64,000 nucleotides of DNA. Source: Scleromitrula shiraiana. Its lineage: Eukaryota; Ascomycota; Leotiomycetes; Helotiales; Sclerotiniaceae. Both the position numbers and the translations under genes were made by a program. Shown here one piece after another: positions 23,376 through 34,367 of this stretch; the stretch's first letter is position 1; each line of letters begins with the position of its first letter. The stretch spans positions 3,658,001-3,722,000 of the forward strand of contig JABELC010000003.1 of NCBI GenBank assembly GCA_028455995.1, written 5' to 3'. The notes below the pieces were generated by a model. That model searched no databases. It was not told where the DNA came from and saw nothing but the letters and a program-made list of their open reading frames with translations.

Positions 23376-26310
23376 GTATATGGTCGTTGACAAGACTGTG
23401 AATATTGATGATGATCTAATATTTATACGTAGAAACTGGAATATATTGTTACATAACCCCTCTTTGGATGTACCACTGAGTACGTGTAGATGGTGAATAT
23501 AGTCGCCAATTGATTCCCAATCTTCTCTCTGTCTATAAAGTATCTCAAACATGACACAATCAAAAGCAGGCCGTGGAATTAATCCACAAAAGAACTTGAG
23601 GAACGATATGGGCTGCAAACAAATTTCCCAAATCGATCTTAAATTATTTTGTTTTTATCCCCCGTTTCACTACCGAGGATTTCCTAACTACAAACATATC
23701 AACTATCATTCAGTGTTACCGTTGCCACTATCACATGTACATTTTGAATGAAGTAGCACCGATCAAATGAATACATCTCCCAAACTTTTAGCCATTCCAA
23801 GTTTCCCCTACTCTCTATAATAATATTGACAAGTTCTCAATCGAGAGTAAACTTTACATCACCTGTCAAACCATCGAAATTCTAGCACCTATATAGTCCC
23901 TGGTTCTGCTCAATACCCAGGTTGACAGCACAACGTGAAGCTTTCAAAGCCAACGAAGGGTCTAAAATGACCTCTGGCGTCTGGCGTTTTTCAGTTTAGT
24001 ATCTTGATATAAACGGCAAATTAGTTATCGGGTTCGAAAGGCTTGTTGTCCGTTTTGTTGAATTTCCGTTGTTACTGTCTGTTTTTCTTTATCGCTGTCA
24101 TATTATAGAATGTATTTTCTGTCACAGCCCGTAAAGTAGAAACGGTTATCTACTTAAGTGCGTAAATTCTAATGATATCCAGAGCTTTCGAATAAATAAT
24201 TAGCATATGTACCCTTCAAGTTTATCAATTACCCCAATAAACATCGTGTATCGCCGACTTTTTGATATGGTTGAAGTTCTAAAAGCAAAACTCAATTAAA
24301 CACTTCTTTTATAGATAGATAGTATGTTGGAAAACAAGCCCATCCATGATTCTTGTTGAATCAGGTTCACCGAATCATCAATAAGTTAATCATTCACTTC
24401 CTCTATAGTGAATTAACCAACGCCCCGCAACTCAAGAATTAGCAAGACATACCTACTTGCAGTAGTATTAACATGGCCATCCTTCCAAGAAGTTCCTGTA
24501 TCAAGTATAATGACAGTTCTCAGGAATATCTTCCACGAAACCAGTACTAGAATAAGAATCATGGGATATATATCAGGAGACAGTGTCATTCATAAAATAA
24601 GGTGTACGATTGACCGGTCAGTGAACTAGTTTATGATCAATCCCTTGTAAATGATCCGCAAGATAGATACTAGTACTGGCGATGACACGAATAACTCGCT
24701 GATCGATTGATCAATTATGTTTTCTGATGCATAGTTGATGGAATTTTAGGAATGAATACTAGCGCTGTCATAATGCGTTGGTTTGTTGCCGTTGAAGCTC
24801 ATTGCTATTTTGCGTTCCTGTCAACCTGTTGGTCGTTCGAGTGACCCATTATTTATTCATAATCATCTGTACATTGGAATTTTGAGTCGATAAAACGCAA
24901 ACTTGCTGAAATCTCGGTCGAAATGGATACTAGCGTTGTAAATGTGGTATAAATATCTAGTAATAGAAGTAGGAGGTGAAGCTTCGAGACTAGCTTAGTA
25001 ATAAATCTGACAGCAATATACGACGAAACCTGTGATTGAATTTTGCATTTTCATACAAAAAGACTTAAATTCTGGCTGTTTCTTCTTTCTAAATGAAGTG
25101 TTTAATTCTCATCCATGCAACTTTATTACAAGATGGCCATTTCTCAAGACAAACTAGATGAACCGTTAGCAAAGAAAAATTCCAAATTCTTTCATATCCC
25201 ATCTTTTACTATCGAATTTACTTTGGTCACTGTCAATTAGTCCTTAGTAATGAGTGTTGTCGTTTATCTATCATTTCTAAAAAAATCCTCATAGCCAAAT
25301 TAGTCTTAAAAAATAAGCTAGCTAGGATAATTTCACGCCGAAGTAGTTTTTCTAGAGGAGGAGATAATAAGGAGAATCTAATATGGATGTTTTGATAATA
25401 ACTCGTCTAGTTCTGCAGATGCCTTATGAGTTTCTTCAGGCGATGCACGATGAAAAATTATTCAGAGGTGGCAGTGCTACTAGTGTAGCTTAATCAGATT
25501 CTAATCATTCACTTGAAAGATATTCAAACTGCAAGGTATAGATAATGGATCTTTGGGCAGATGTTATTGATTTGATTCGGAAAGGTATTGGGAGGGAAGA
25601 AATCGCCTCCCAGTGTATAAATATCGATCAATAGGTCTCCTCTACTTCTTCCGTTAGCATAGTCGACACATATTCTTCTGGATTGTAATTCATTAGTCTA
25701 TCTGTGTTAGTGCATGCTTTCGATCAGTCTATTGATCCGCTTGGAGATGGGAATAAAGAACTGGGGAGCAGTTTTGAGTCTATCTCTTGCTAATTATGGC
25801 TTGGTGACTTGAATATAACGGAAATCTCATATCTAAACTAATAAGCAGTGAAGAATTAATAATCACAGTAATGATATAGTAGTGACGCCGTCGGAAACCG
25901 AATTTATTACCATCAAATAAATAAACATGAGGCGGAGTGCCAATCAATATTAGCGAGGAACTTATCAGACATGCCAGCTGACAGGGGGGAGATGAAGTTG
26001 AAGTATTCCCTCTTGAATTAATGTCAAGGTGTTATATTGGCTTGAAGAAATTCCAGAGGAGCTCGACTTTTCTGCTTTTACAGGTCATTGATGCTTTCAA
26101 AAGGTGTCATTAGTCTCTGAAATATGTAGATATTGGAAATATGACTTTGGCCTTTATTCATGACAAAAATCTATCTCAAAATTTTCTGTCAAACTAGAGG
26201 AATCGATGAACTAGATAGCTCACAAACTTCCACTAGCAAAAGAAGGAAAAGTTACATTCTGTATATCTGACCCTTCTTATAAGAACTTCACCCGCCCTCG
26301 AATGGTTTAT
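23376..26310. other. AT-rich ORF desert, about 2.9 kb
   Basis: From about 23750 to the hydrolase pseudogene no open frame of 60 codons or more exists on either strand, which is unusual even for this gene-poor window. I recognise no transposon protein, tRNA or tandem array. The motif ATACTAG recurs near 24668, 24757 and 24927 in loosely similar surroundings. It may be old mutated repeat DNA, but this is not shown. Confidence 0.5.
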
Positions 26311-27644
26311 TTATTCCTTCCTCCCCTCAAAAACTTGTTCATAGGGGTAAAGCTCAGCAGCAAGGTTAGTTAGAACTTCGGAGAACTCATCCCTCTTTTC
26401 CAACTGAATCCAATGACCGCACCCATTCATCCTCACAATCTGATAGTTTCGAAGATGAACATACTAGGATTGTTCAGCAATCTCTGCACGAGTAATTACA
26501 TCTCTATCGGAGACGACAACACGAGTTGGAAGGAACATTTATAAATTTGTGCTCCTTGGGGACTTAGACATCATCATCTGTGTTGATACCTCGAACTGAT
26601 GCTTCGTACCTAGAATACATATGTGAGATGGAGCCAAGTAATAATTGAGAGGGTAACAACACTTACCAGCTAAACAGTCCTGCATAGTTGTCCTTTTCAA
26701 AGATCTGATTGTGAATAGCGACTTCTGAGTCTGAGAGACATTCAGGTGAAAGAAGAGTTTTATTGGCGGTTATCCAGGCTTTAGCAGCACCCACAGGTCC
26801 CAAATCTGTCTTCCAAAGATCATGATCGGCTGGGTATAGCAAATATGTGACCGATTGGTTCTATTTCCTATTAGTTGCGAACGTTCCCATCAACTTGAGA
26901 GTCAACATTCATTGCGTACGCAAATCTCCGCAGCATCATCTTCATTGAAGAATTTTCAATAACCTAAAGTCGGATAGCCAAAGAACTTTTCTGTTAATTC
27001 GTTTGTAGCATCTGTTTTTTCATCTAGGTTAGTATCGACGTCGAATACTAGAAGATTGATAACACAACGTACCCAAGTCGAAAGGTTCCGGAGCTATGTA
27101 TCCGACAGAGACGAATACAAGTGCTGAGAATCGCACCGGATAATAATTTGCCACACGAGACAATATTCCAGAACCCCTTCGAGTAATTAGCAAATTAAAT
27201 TCGGTAACTGATCAAGAAAAGATTGAAAGTGTTACTCCAACCTGCCGAGTTTGCTTCCCAAAAACAGCCGGGATTAGAACTTAAGGATTCCAGTTAGGAG
27301 AGAAAAGCAAACACACCAGTCATGCCCAACTCCGATGACCTTCTCAAGGATTCATGCTTCAAAATTTGCACCAAATTTGCTGCCATACTCTTGAACTTGC
27401 ATCTTACAAGTTCTTCGGGTTTGTCCGTGTCTCCATAGCCTAGCAAATCCGGTACGATGACACCGTATCCGAGATCTTTCAAAGAAGCAATTTGGAAACG
27501 CCAGTCGTAGCTTGAGCTGGGAAACCCATGAAGAAGAAGGAAGGTTGGCTTTGATGAAGTGGTTGAAACATCAATGTACGCATACTTTACACCATCATCA
27601 AGTTTGAGGTGCTTGCCGGGAATTTGAAGTTGAGTTAATGCCAT
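26311..27644 (-). pseudogene. decayed alpha/beta hydrolase (epoxide-hydrolase-like)
   Basis: The remains of a five-exon gene: about 27644-27317, 27176-27073, 27023-26920, 26860-26667 and 26609-26311. The N-terminus (MALTQLQIPGKHLKLDDGVK) and the oxyanion region LLHGFPSSSYDWR and VPDLLGYGDTDKPEE are intact. Then a 1-bp loss near 27348 shifts the frame just before VIGVGHDW (nucleophile elbow, Asp). Further on there is TGA at 26958-26956 where GYW is expected, TAA at 26566-26564, a second frameshift near 26530, and TAG at 26466-26464. The last exon still reads NGCGHWIQLEKRDEF, the family's catalytic-His region, up to a normal TAA. The introns remain recognisable, so decay looks recent. As the three stops fit TGG-to-TGA, CAA-to-TAA and CAG-to-TAG, C:G-to-T:A mutation is suggested. 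Confidence 0.9.
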
Positions 27645-28327
27645 GGCGGGTTCTTTTACTTTTGGACACGAGGTAAGAACGATGGTGTCATATAATTCGG
27701 ATGGATAAGTGTAAGTATGGCACAGGAGGCGCAAGAAATATAATTGTGGGGTGTTCAATGTATGCATGTAAGCGTGTTGGAACTTGGAGGCAGGGCACAC
27801 GCAAAATCACTGTTGTTTGCTTGCTTGTTTGTTTCTTTTCAGCCCAAACTGCAAGCTCCTCTTGTTCCCCACAATTTGGGGCTGGGTGCCAGCTGCACAT
27901 TCTCGAGAATTATCGACAGTGGATAATCAAATGTGATAAGTAACAAACAAAGGAACCGAAAATTTTCAAGTTAGACGCCGTATTTTCACAGTCCAAGGTA
28001 GCATGAAACTATATGATATGCGCAGCTCCTATATCAAGTCAAACAGATGAACTCCTTGACTTTAAAAGTTCCTAATATGGCCAAATATCTCTTGGTTACA
28101 GCTAATAATATCTGTGCCACGAAAGATTGTCTACCTATGATATGAGAACTGGACCTTAAATAACACATGTGCTTGCTTTGTAAAGGGGAGATTGACAGTA
28201 ACTGTGTTTCTCCTCTCCAGGATGACCCAAAACATCACAAATAAAAAACTCAATATTTTCCACGAAAGCGTTCCAACCCCACCAAGAAATGTAAAGCTTG
28301 CAATATAGCTCATCTTCCGACTTCACA
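27645..28327. other. intergenic region, about 0.7 kb
   Basis: Presumed former promoter of the hydrolase pseudogene and 3' flank of the coiled-coil gene. Small overlapping frames only; nothing recognisable. Confidence 0.5.
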
Positions 28328-29833
28328 TCACTCCTCTATCACTGCCCACGCCTTCTGCAAAACAATTCTTTCTGTTGGATCATGTTCAGGATATCTGACC
28401 AATGCCCCCGAAAGCGCATATAAAACAATTTCTTGTCCTTCAAACTTCTTCTTTGCGGCGGCACCCTTGGGAGGTCGTTCTGTGTCTTGAGCCTCGGTAT
28501 CGTCGCAACTCAGTAGTCCACCCTCCTTGGGAAATTCACAGCAATACGTATCTTTGTAGCCTCTCAATTGAAGCGTCAATTCAAATGCATCTGAACACAA
28601 TTTTTCCACTGAATTCAAAAGCTTCTGATTCTCAAGTTTGTCTGCCTCATTATCCTTGTTGAGCTTTCGTAAAGGTAATAACAGGGACTGTAAATGCTTT
28701 GCTATGGATGATGGGAATTGTGGCTCCTTGGAACGTAGTAGCTGTGCACATCGCATGGTACTTGTTCTCCATTCTGCTATATCTATCTGATGGCCTGTGG
28801 CAATACGGTCAGAGAAGAGTGATGATATGAGAAAGTAGATTTACCTGTTTCTTGATTTCTGTCACTTTGAAGCATTACTTCGAAATCGATGAGGGCGTTC
28901 TCCAAAGAATCATTTTTATCCAGACCCTCAAGCCCGAAAAGTGGCCGAAGCAGAACATAGTCTGCAAGAATCCTAAAGAAATATCCTCTCACCCTGTTCT
29001 GGATTTCTTTGATGTTAAAACCCCGTTGCCAGATACCATATAACTCCCTTGGCTTGCGTGAACGTATACTAGGCTCTGGAGGAGCTGTAGACATAAAGCA
29101 GAGGATGATACGTTGGATTTGTTCGTGCAAGTTTCCGAAGCTGCTAGTGATACTCGCGTCGTCGATTTGGTTGGAGGTTCCATGTCCCTTTTTTTGGATG
29201 ATGTTTCGGTAATTGGCTGTTTGAATCTGAAGCTTCTTAGATAAATGATCAGACGTATCACAACGATGAAGCAGCTGCGAATTCTCTTCTTTCAGACTTT
29301 TCAACTTGGCCTCGAGGTTTTGGAGTATTTTCTTCTGCGCATCGATTTCCCCATCCCTCTCTTGATTTATTTCTCGAGCAATATCAAGTTGGCGTTGGGC
29401 TTCGTCAAAAACCTTCCGACTTTCTTCATTTTCGGCTTTCAATCGAGCATTCTCCTGGTTAAGAGCCGCCATCTCAGCAGTAATTTGGGCGTTGCCGGGA
29501 ATATCTGTAACATTGCTGTTTGATTGACTGGAATTTCCAAATCTCCCACCAGTAAATCTTTCAAACTACAGACGTCAGGGCTTTAGACACTTCGTAATGT
29601 TTATATTGTGTAGTCAAACTTACAATTTTGAATATGCGGCGGAAGAGATTAGAGTTTCTACTCACTAATTCTATTTCTAGCTGATCATTAACATCGTTGT
29701 TAATGTTTGCAAGGCCTTCGGCAATCTGTCGGCGAACCTCTGAGAATACACTGTCAACCATAACTTTCGTATCTTCTAGTGCTCGTTCATATCGAGCCTG
29801 AAACTCATTGCGTGAGTATTGAATGTCCTCCAT
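28328..29833 (-). CDS. coiled-coil protein of unknown function, 3 exons; 5' end unresolved
   Basis: Exons 29833(or further upstream)-29624, 29565-28845 and 28795-28328 give about 466 residues from the Met of MEDIQYSRNEFQ. Residues 70-170 are a strong heptad-type coiled coil rich in Glu, Gln, Lys and Leu (LNQENARLKAENEE...NLEAKLKSLKEENSQLL). A globular, Arg-rich part follows (RSRKPRELYGIWQRGFNIKEIQNRVRGYFF by pieces), then a C-terminal region rich in Lys and Glu. No family is recognised. The same frame continues upstream of the chosen start for 27 codons to a TAG at 29917-29915, and beyond it for another 67 codons to 30118, so the true N-terminus may be longer via an unseen intron, or an upstream part may be broken. 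It is divergent from the Hsp70-like gene. Confidence 0.72.
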
Positions 29834-30409
29834 CTTGTAGAGTAAGCTTGATAACAGGACCCAATATGCTTTTGTGGCTTGTAGATGCTCATGAGAGGGG
29901 AGCAAAACAAGAGACTACTTGGTTGTATACAATAAGTGGAAAATCTGCAGGCCACTTTTATAGCTCTGGATGAGATCTTCAAAATACGAAGTAAGATCAT
30001 TATAGAAGAGTGAAGAAATTCTTGAATATTCTACAAGCTGCCGCTCCAAGCCGTTAGCGTTCGAAAAAGGAATACATGCGGAAGTTGATAATTCAAAACA
30101 GGGAGGAAGACTGACCACGAAAGGGAAAAAAATTCTTACTTATTCTGCAGATGACCGTGTGAAACCGTTAGCGTTCAAGCGCGACAAAAGAAACATGTGT
30201 AAGAACTGGCAGAACAAACAAAATGGTGGATTTTGTAACCCTGCATGTCTCTACTGAAAATTGTTCATTAAACATGTTTTGATTAACAGTAAAGCTACGC
30301 GAGTTTCCAAGAATCTGATAAATCCGAGCTCATCCCCATATACTCGTTTGTTTTTCAATCGAAATCTTAACTTTTCATTCTCAACTCCTATTAAGCACGA
30401 TTCCTCAAA
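29834..30409. promoter_or_regulatory. divergent 5' region of the coiled-coil and Hsp70-like genes
   Basis: A 576-bp region between the chosen coiled-coil start (29833, minus) and the Hsp70-like ATG (30410, plus). It must hold both promoters, though part may be an unannotated 5' exon of the coiled-coil gene, because the minus strand stays open from 30118 to 29918. It contains the direct duplication listed next. Confidence 0.5.
30018..30203. repeat. two diverged direct copies of a ~65-bp segment
   Basis: Copy 1 at about 30018-30083 and copy 2 at about 30131-30203. Both start ATTCTT, contain TATTCT, share the exact 12-mer CCGTTAGCGTTC (30051 and 30165) and end in an ACATG...AAG stretch. Read on the minus strand both encode a NANG(L/F)xR motif, so this may be a duplicated piece of 5' exon. 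Found by eye, so exact borders are uncertain. Confidence 0.6.
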
Positions 30410-32607
30410 ATGAATTTTGATTCCGTTGACACAAAAGGGACTTTGGACCTTGGCAGAGAGCAAAGTGTATATCTTTCACAAGATCAGCTTGTGATTGCAC
30501 TGGATTTTGGAACAACTTTCAGTGGAATTGCGTATGCTTTCGCCAATGAGGATAATCCCGACCTCATATCCATCATGGATTGGCCAGGTATTTCTCCAAT
30601 CTCTGCGATATGAAAATGAATTAACTATGAAAATAGGTCTCGGAGGGCGCAAGCAGCCGAAAGTCCCGACAATCATTAGCTACGATCCCACCACTGCAGA
30701 AGGATTCACGTGGGGGGGACAGGAACACAAATATGAATTGATACATGGAATCAAGCTACTTCTTGATCCCGATCAAGACATGCCAATGTATCTTCCTTCA
30801 TCGACCGCAAAAGCAGATCTTTTACGTTTGGGCAAGCCTGCAGTAGATGTAGCTGCTGACTTCATTGGAGCAATCTACGAGCACGCGATGGGCAGAGTCA
30901 AGTCATCCTTCCCTTCAGAATATATTGATATGTGCCAGATGCAATTCGTGCTATCCGTTCCAGCTGTTTGGTCCGACAAAGCAAAAGACATGACTTTGAA
31001 GGTAATATATCCCATTAATTCAATGCTGTACAACAGTTAAGCTAACGATTTGACCAAAAGGCAGCAAAGCAAGCTGGCATACACCCAGTATCTCTCATCA
31101 AAGAACCGGAGGCCGCGGCGCTGTATACATTGCATGTACTGAACGATCGGGCACTAGCTGTATGATTCAACTTGCCCCGCCCCGATTCCGATGTCTAACT
31201 GTCTTTCTAGGTCGGAGATGCGATAGTTATCTGTGATGCCGGAGGAGGCACAGTGGACCTCATTTCATACGAGATTACTCAACTAGCCCCTAGGTTGGAA
31301 TTAAAAGAGCTTGTCCCTGGTAAAGGTATACCTGGTTTCTCTTCCATATAAGGAGTCCGCAAGCTCACATTGACACAGGTGGAATGGCAGGCTCACTCGG
31401 CCTCAACAAACGATTTGAAGAGGCTGTCAAAGAACTCGTCGGTGAAGATCAATTCTATAACCTCCGCAAAACCACAGGTTTTCGCAAAGCTGTAGAGCAA
31501 TTTGATCAACATGTCAAGACAGCTTTTCGAGGTCGGGAGGATGAAGATTATTTTCTGAACTTTCCTATGGCAAAGCTGCAAGACAACCAGAGGAGCAGAC
31601 TTATCTCCAATTGTTGGAACATGAAATGGTAAGCGCTGAATACAATTACCACTGTTTCTTCTAACAGCATTTCAGTGAGGACCTCAGAGGAATTTTTGAT
31701 CCTTTGATTAGAGACATCGAAAGATTAGTTGATGACCAAGTCAATCTTGTCCGAGTCAAACGAATGTCGGAAAACCATCCAAAGGCGGATGAAATCAAGG
31801 TAACATATTGCCCCCTCCAATACTATATGAGAGGAGTGGCTAAAATTCATTGGACAGGCAATCTTTCTGGTCGGTGGATTTGGCTCATCAGAGTATCTTA
31901 AATCTCGACTTGCAGATCTCCATCCAGCCATACAAATCATCCAACCCCATGGTGCTTGGTCTGCTATCGTTAAGTAAGTGACTCATATGGGTTGCTCTAT
32001 ACCAATCAATACAGCTAATAACATCAAACCTTCAAAGGGGTGCTGTACTGAGCCGGCTGCCACAAAAGGCTGTTATATCTTCAACACAAGCAACACGCCA
32101 TTATGGCGTCAAAGCCCACGCTATTTTTGATGAGGTTATAGATCAGGGACGACCAGAAATCCGTGATGTATATGGAACAATGAGAACTGCTCGTGTAAGA
32201 TCAACTCTATTTTCCAATCATCACAGGTTACTCATATTTTCTAGATGACATGGTACATTCACCGTGGCGAAGACCTCAAGCGAACACAGAAGCTTCGATT
32301 CCCCTTCTATCGTACCCTTCCCGATGGTTATGATGAAACCGATCTCATCTTTGAAAGTAAACTACTTCAATGTGAAAGCAACAATGCGCCCATTCATCCA
32401 GGACCTAGTATTACAACCAATTGCAAACTGAAGGCCGACCTAAGAGGTGTGGATCGGGCTTCTTTCACGAAGAGACTTGGAATTTTGGGTACAACATGCT
32501 GGGATGTACACTACGATTTGGTCGTGACAATCATGCCTGCCGTCATGAATTTCTCACTCGAGATCAAGGGTAAGGAGATGGGAAGTGTCGAAGCAAAGTA
32601 CGATTGA
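30410..32607 (+). CDS. HSPA12-like Hsp70-family ATPase, 9 exons
   Basis: Exons 30410-30587, 30637-31001, 31061-31159, 31211-31325, 31379-31628, 31676-31799, 31858-31973, 32038-32194 and 32245-32607 encode 588 residues, all junctions in frame. The actin/Hsp70 nucleotide-binding domain is complete: phosphate-1 loop VIALDFGTTFSGIAYA near residue 30, KEPEAAALYTL near 200, phosphate-2 ICDAGGGTVDLISYE near 225, and the adenosine motif IFLVGGFGSSEYL near 385. It lacks the canonical Hsp70 substrate-binding beta-sandwich and EEVD tail. Instead a unique C-terminal 150 residues follow (MTWYIHRGEDL...GLEIKGKEMGS-like). This is the layout of HSPA12-type proteins, which are greatly expanded in filamentous fungi and mostly of unknown role. 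Predicted cytosolic. Confidence 0.93.
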
Positions 32608-33262
32608 ATAGAAATCTCGAGGACCGTATGGAGTGTAGTTGTTTTGGAGTAGACGTTGGGATACCTTAGGAAAACCGTTCAACGAAATAATATGGCGTTA
32701 TTTGATCTATTGACTTCGTTTCATCAACTTCGTGAAAATTTCCTAATGAGAGTTCTCCATCTTCATACCTTGGTAATGTCAATAAACTACAAAGTCTCTG
32801 TCACTGCAATGGTTGATTGTTTGTGTTTTTAGAGGTTGCAAGCTTGTTTCACATTTCGTTTGTAATCCCGATGCTCAAGCCAACATCCAGTTAAGATTAT
32901 CCTAAATAAAAAATAACGAATATTCAGCACACGATGTTGGAAATATTCTTGTTTCTAGTGAAAGGTCAGGCCACTCCTCGTTGACTAAATTACCTAATTG
33001 ATATCGAAATAAATCTCCCCTCTTTAGAATAATCTAATATGGAACTGTTTGTCAATGCAGGCTTTCTTTCAGGTCTAATAGAACTAGATAGCGACTGTTT
33101 AAATCCAACATTCAGCGTCTACAAATAACCAACCTCTATAATCTAGGTACAGATAGTAGAGACATATATCTCGCTTGAAATCTTACATCAACTATTATTG
33201 TAACCTCATTTCTTCCTCATCTATTGCCCCAGAAAAAATAATTTATTTATTCTTTAAGAGCA
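32608..33262. other. intergenic region, about 0.65 kb
   Basis: Between the Hsp70-like gene and the Lys-rich ORF. AT-rich, no recognisable gene. A T-rich and then A-rich stretch lies just upstream of the 33263 start. Confidence 0.5.
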
Positions 33263-33976
33263 ATGCCAGGAGAGAAGCATCATAGACCAAGAAAGGAACG
33301 TACACCAGAAGAACAAACAGCCAAAGAGAAACCTCAAGAAGCTCGAAAGAAGAAACAAGCCGAGGAAGACTTCAAAAGAATCAAAAATGCAGCGGACAAG
33401 CTTCTCGAAACCCATCCTAAATTCGCAGCCGCAGTCAAAGGGGTAAAATCCGCTCATCGAGCTTTAATTCCCCTGGTGAAACAAGAAGCCGCGCATAAAC
33501 AGAAAATCGACAAACTGATATCAGAACTTGGCCACGAAGTTGACTTATACATTAACAATATCGTGAAGATCGAAGGATATGCCCTGGAGAAAAAAGACTA
33601 TTTTGATAAATACAAGCAGGAATCAGAGGGAATATTTAAACCTGTGTTGAGACAATGGATGCGGGAGGACTTTAGGAATAACGAATATAAGGAAGATTTT
33701 AAAGAAGATCGGCACTGGGATGAGCCGGGGGAGTGGGAGAGTAAGTTCCTCTCTTTTGGTGGAGATAAAAGGGAGTTGTTTTGTCTCGAGTTCAGCCCGA
33801 AGTATTATTTGGGACTTCTCAAGTCGTCGTGGACGAGACGGCATAGTGAAAAGATATCTATTGGAGCAAATAAGCAATTCATGTTGTACGTATATGGAAG
33901 ATACCACGTTACCCTCCCGAATGTATTTCGTTTGTCATTCAAATTTAGTAGTATGATGAAGCTTACTCGAAACTAA
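33263..33976 (+). CDS. hypothetical Lys/Glu-rich protein (237 aa)
   Basis: An uninterrupted frame with an ATG start in good context (AGCAATGCC). Residues 1-50 are highly charged (PGEKHHRPRKERTPEEQT and KKQAEEDFKRIKNAADKLL); residues 50-125 are helical with a coiled-coil look (VKQEAAHKQKIDKLISELGHEV); the middle is acidic-aromatic (FKEDRHWDEPGEWESKFLSF). No family is recognised and there is no membrane span or signal peptide. It is convergent with the sugar-transporter remnant. The C-terminal 40 residues are less protein-like, so a 3' intron could be missing. It may be an orphan gene. Confidence 0.55.
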   Translation: MPGEKHHRPRKERTPEEQTAKEKPQEARKKKQAEEDFKRIKNAADKLLETHPKFAAAVKGVKSAHRALIPLVKQEAAHKQKIDKLISELGHEVDLYINNIVKIEGYALEKKDYFDKYKQESEGIFKPVLRQWMREDFRNNEYKEDFKEDRHWDEPGEWESKFLSFGGDKRELFCLEFSPKYYLGLLKSSWTRRHSEKISIGANKQFMLYVYGRYHVTLPNVFRLSFKFSSMMKLTRN

Positions 33977-34367
33977 TCTGAACAGCAACATGAAGCATCT
34001 GGGGATAGGTTGTGTTGTGTTATCCGAGATCTCAACGGGAGTTCCAATTGGGATTGTTAGTATTTACTCATCATTGGCCTCGTTAGATGAATCGGATGTT
34101 TGTTTCGAGAGTTTTGAACATCAATTTATATGCTCTTTGCAAGATATTGCACCAGAAACTTGAAAAATTTGCAAGTGCAAGTCACAGTCAGAAAGTAAAT
34201 CAATCGCTGTTCACAAAGTACAGTATTGCATACAGTATAGAGATATCCTTGAAATCAATTCATTATTTCATTACTTCTTTCTCGTTACAACATCGAAAGC
34301 TCGAAACACATTACATATAACATAAATATCATCCACAACCGCAACTAACTTTATCTCCCTACAATTC
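33977..34367. other. short intergenic region
   Basis: About 390 bp between two convergent features. Nothing recognisable. Confidence 0.5.
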
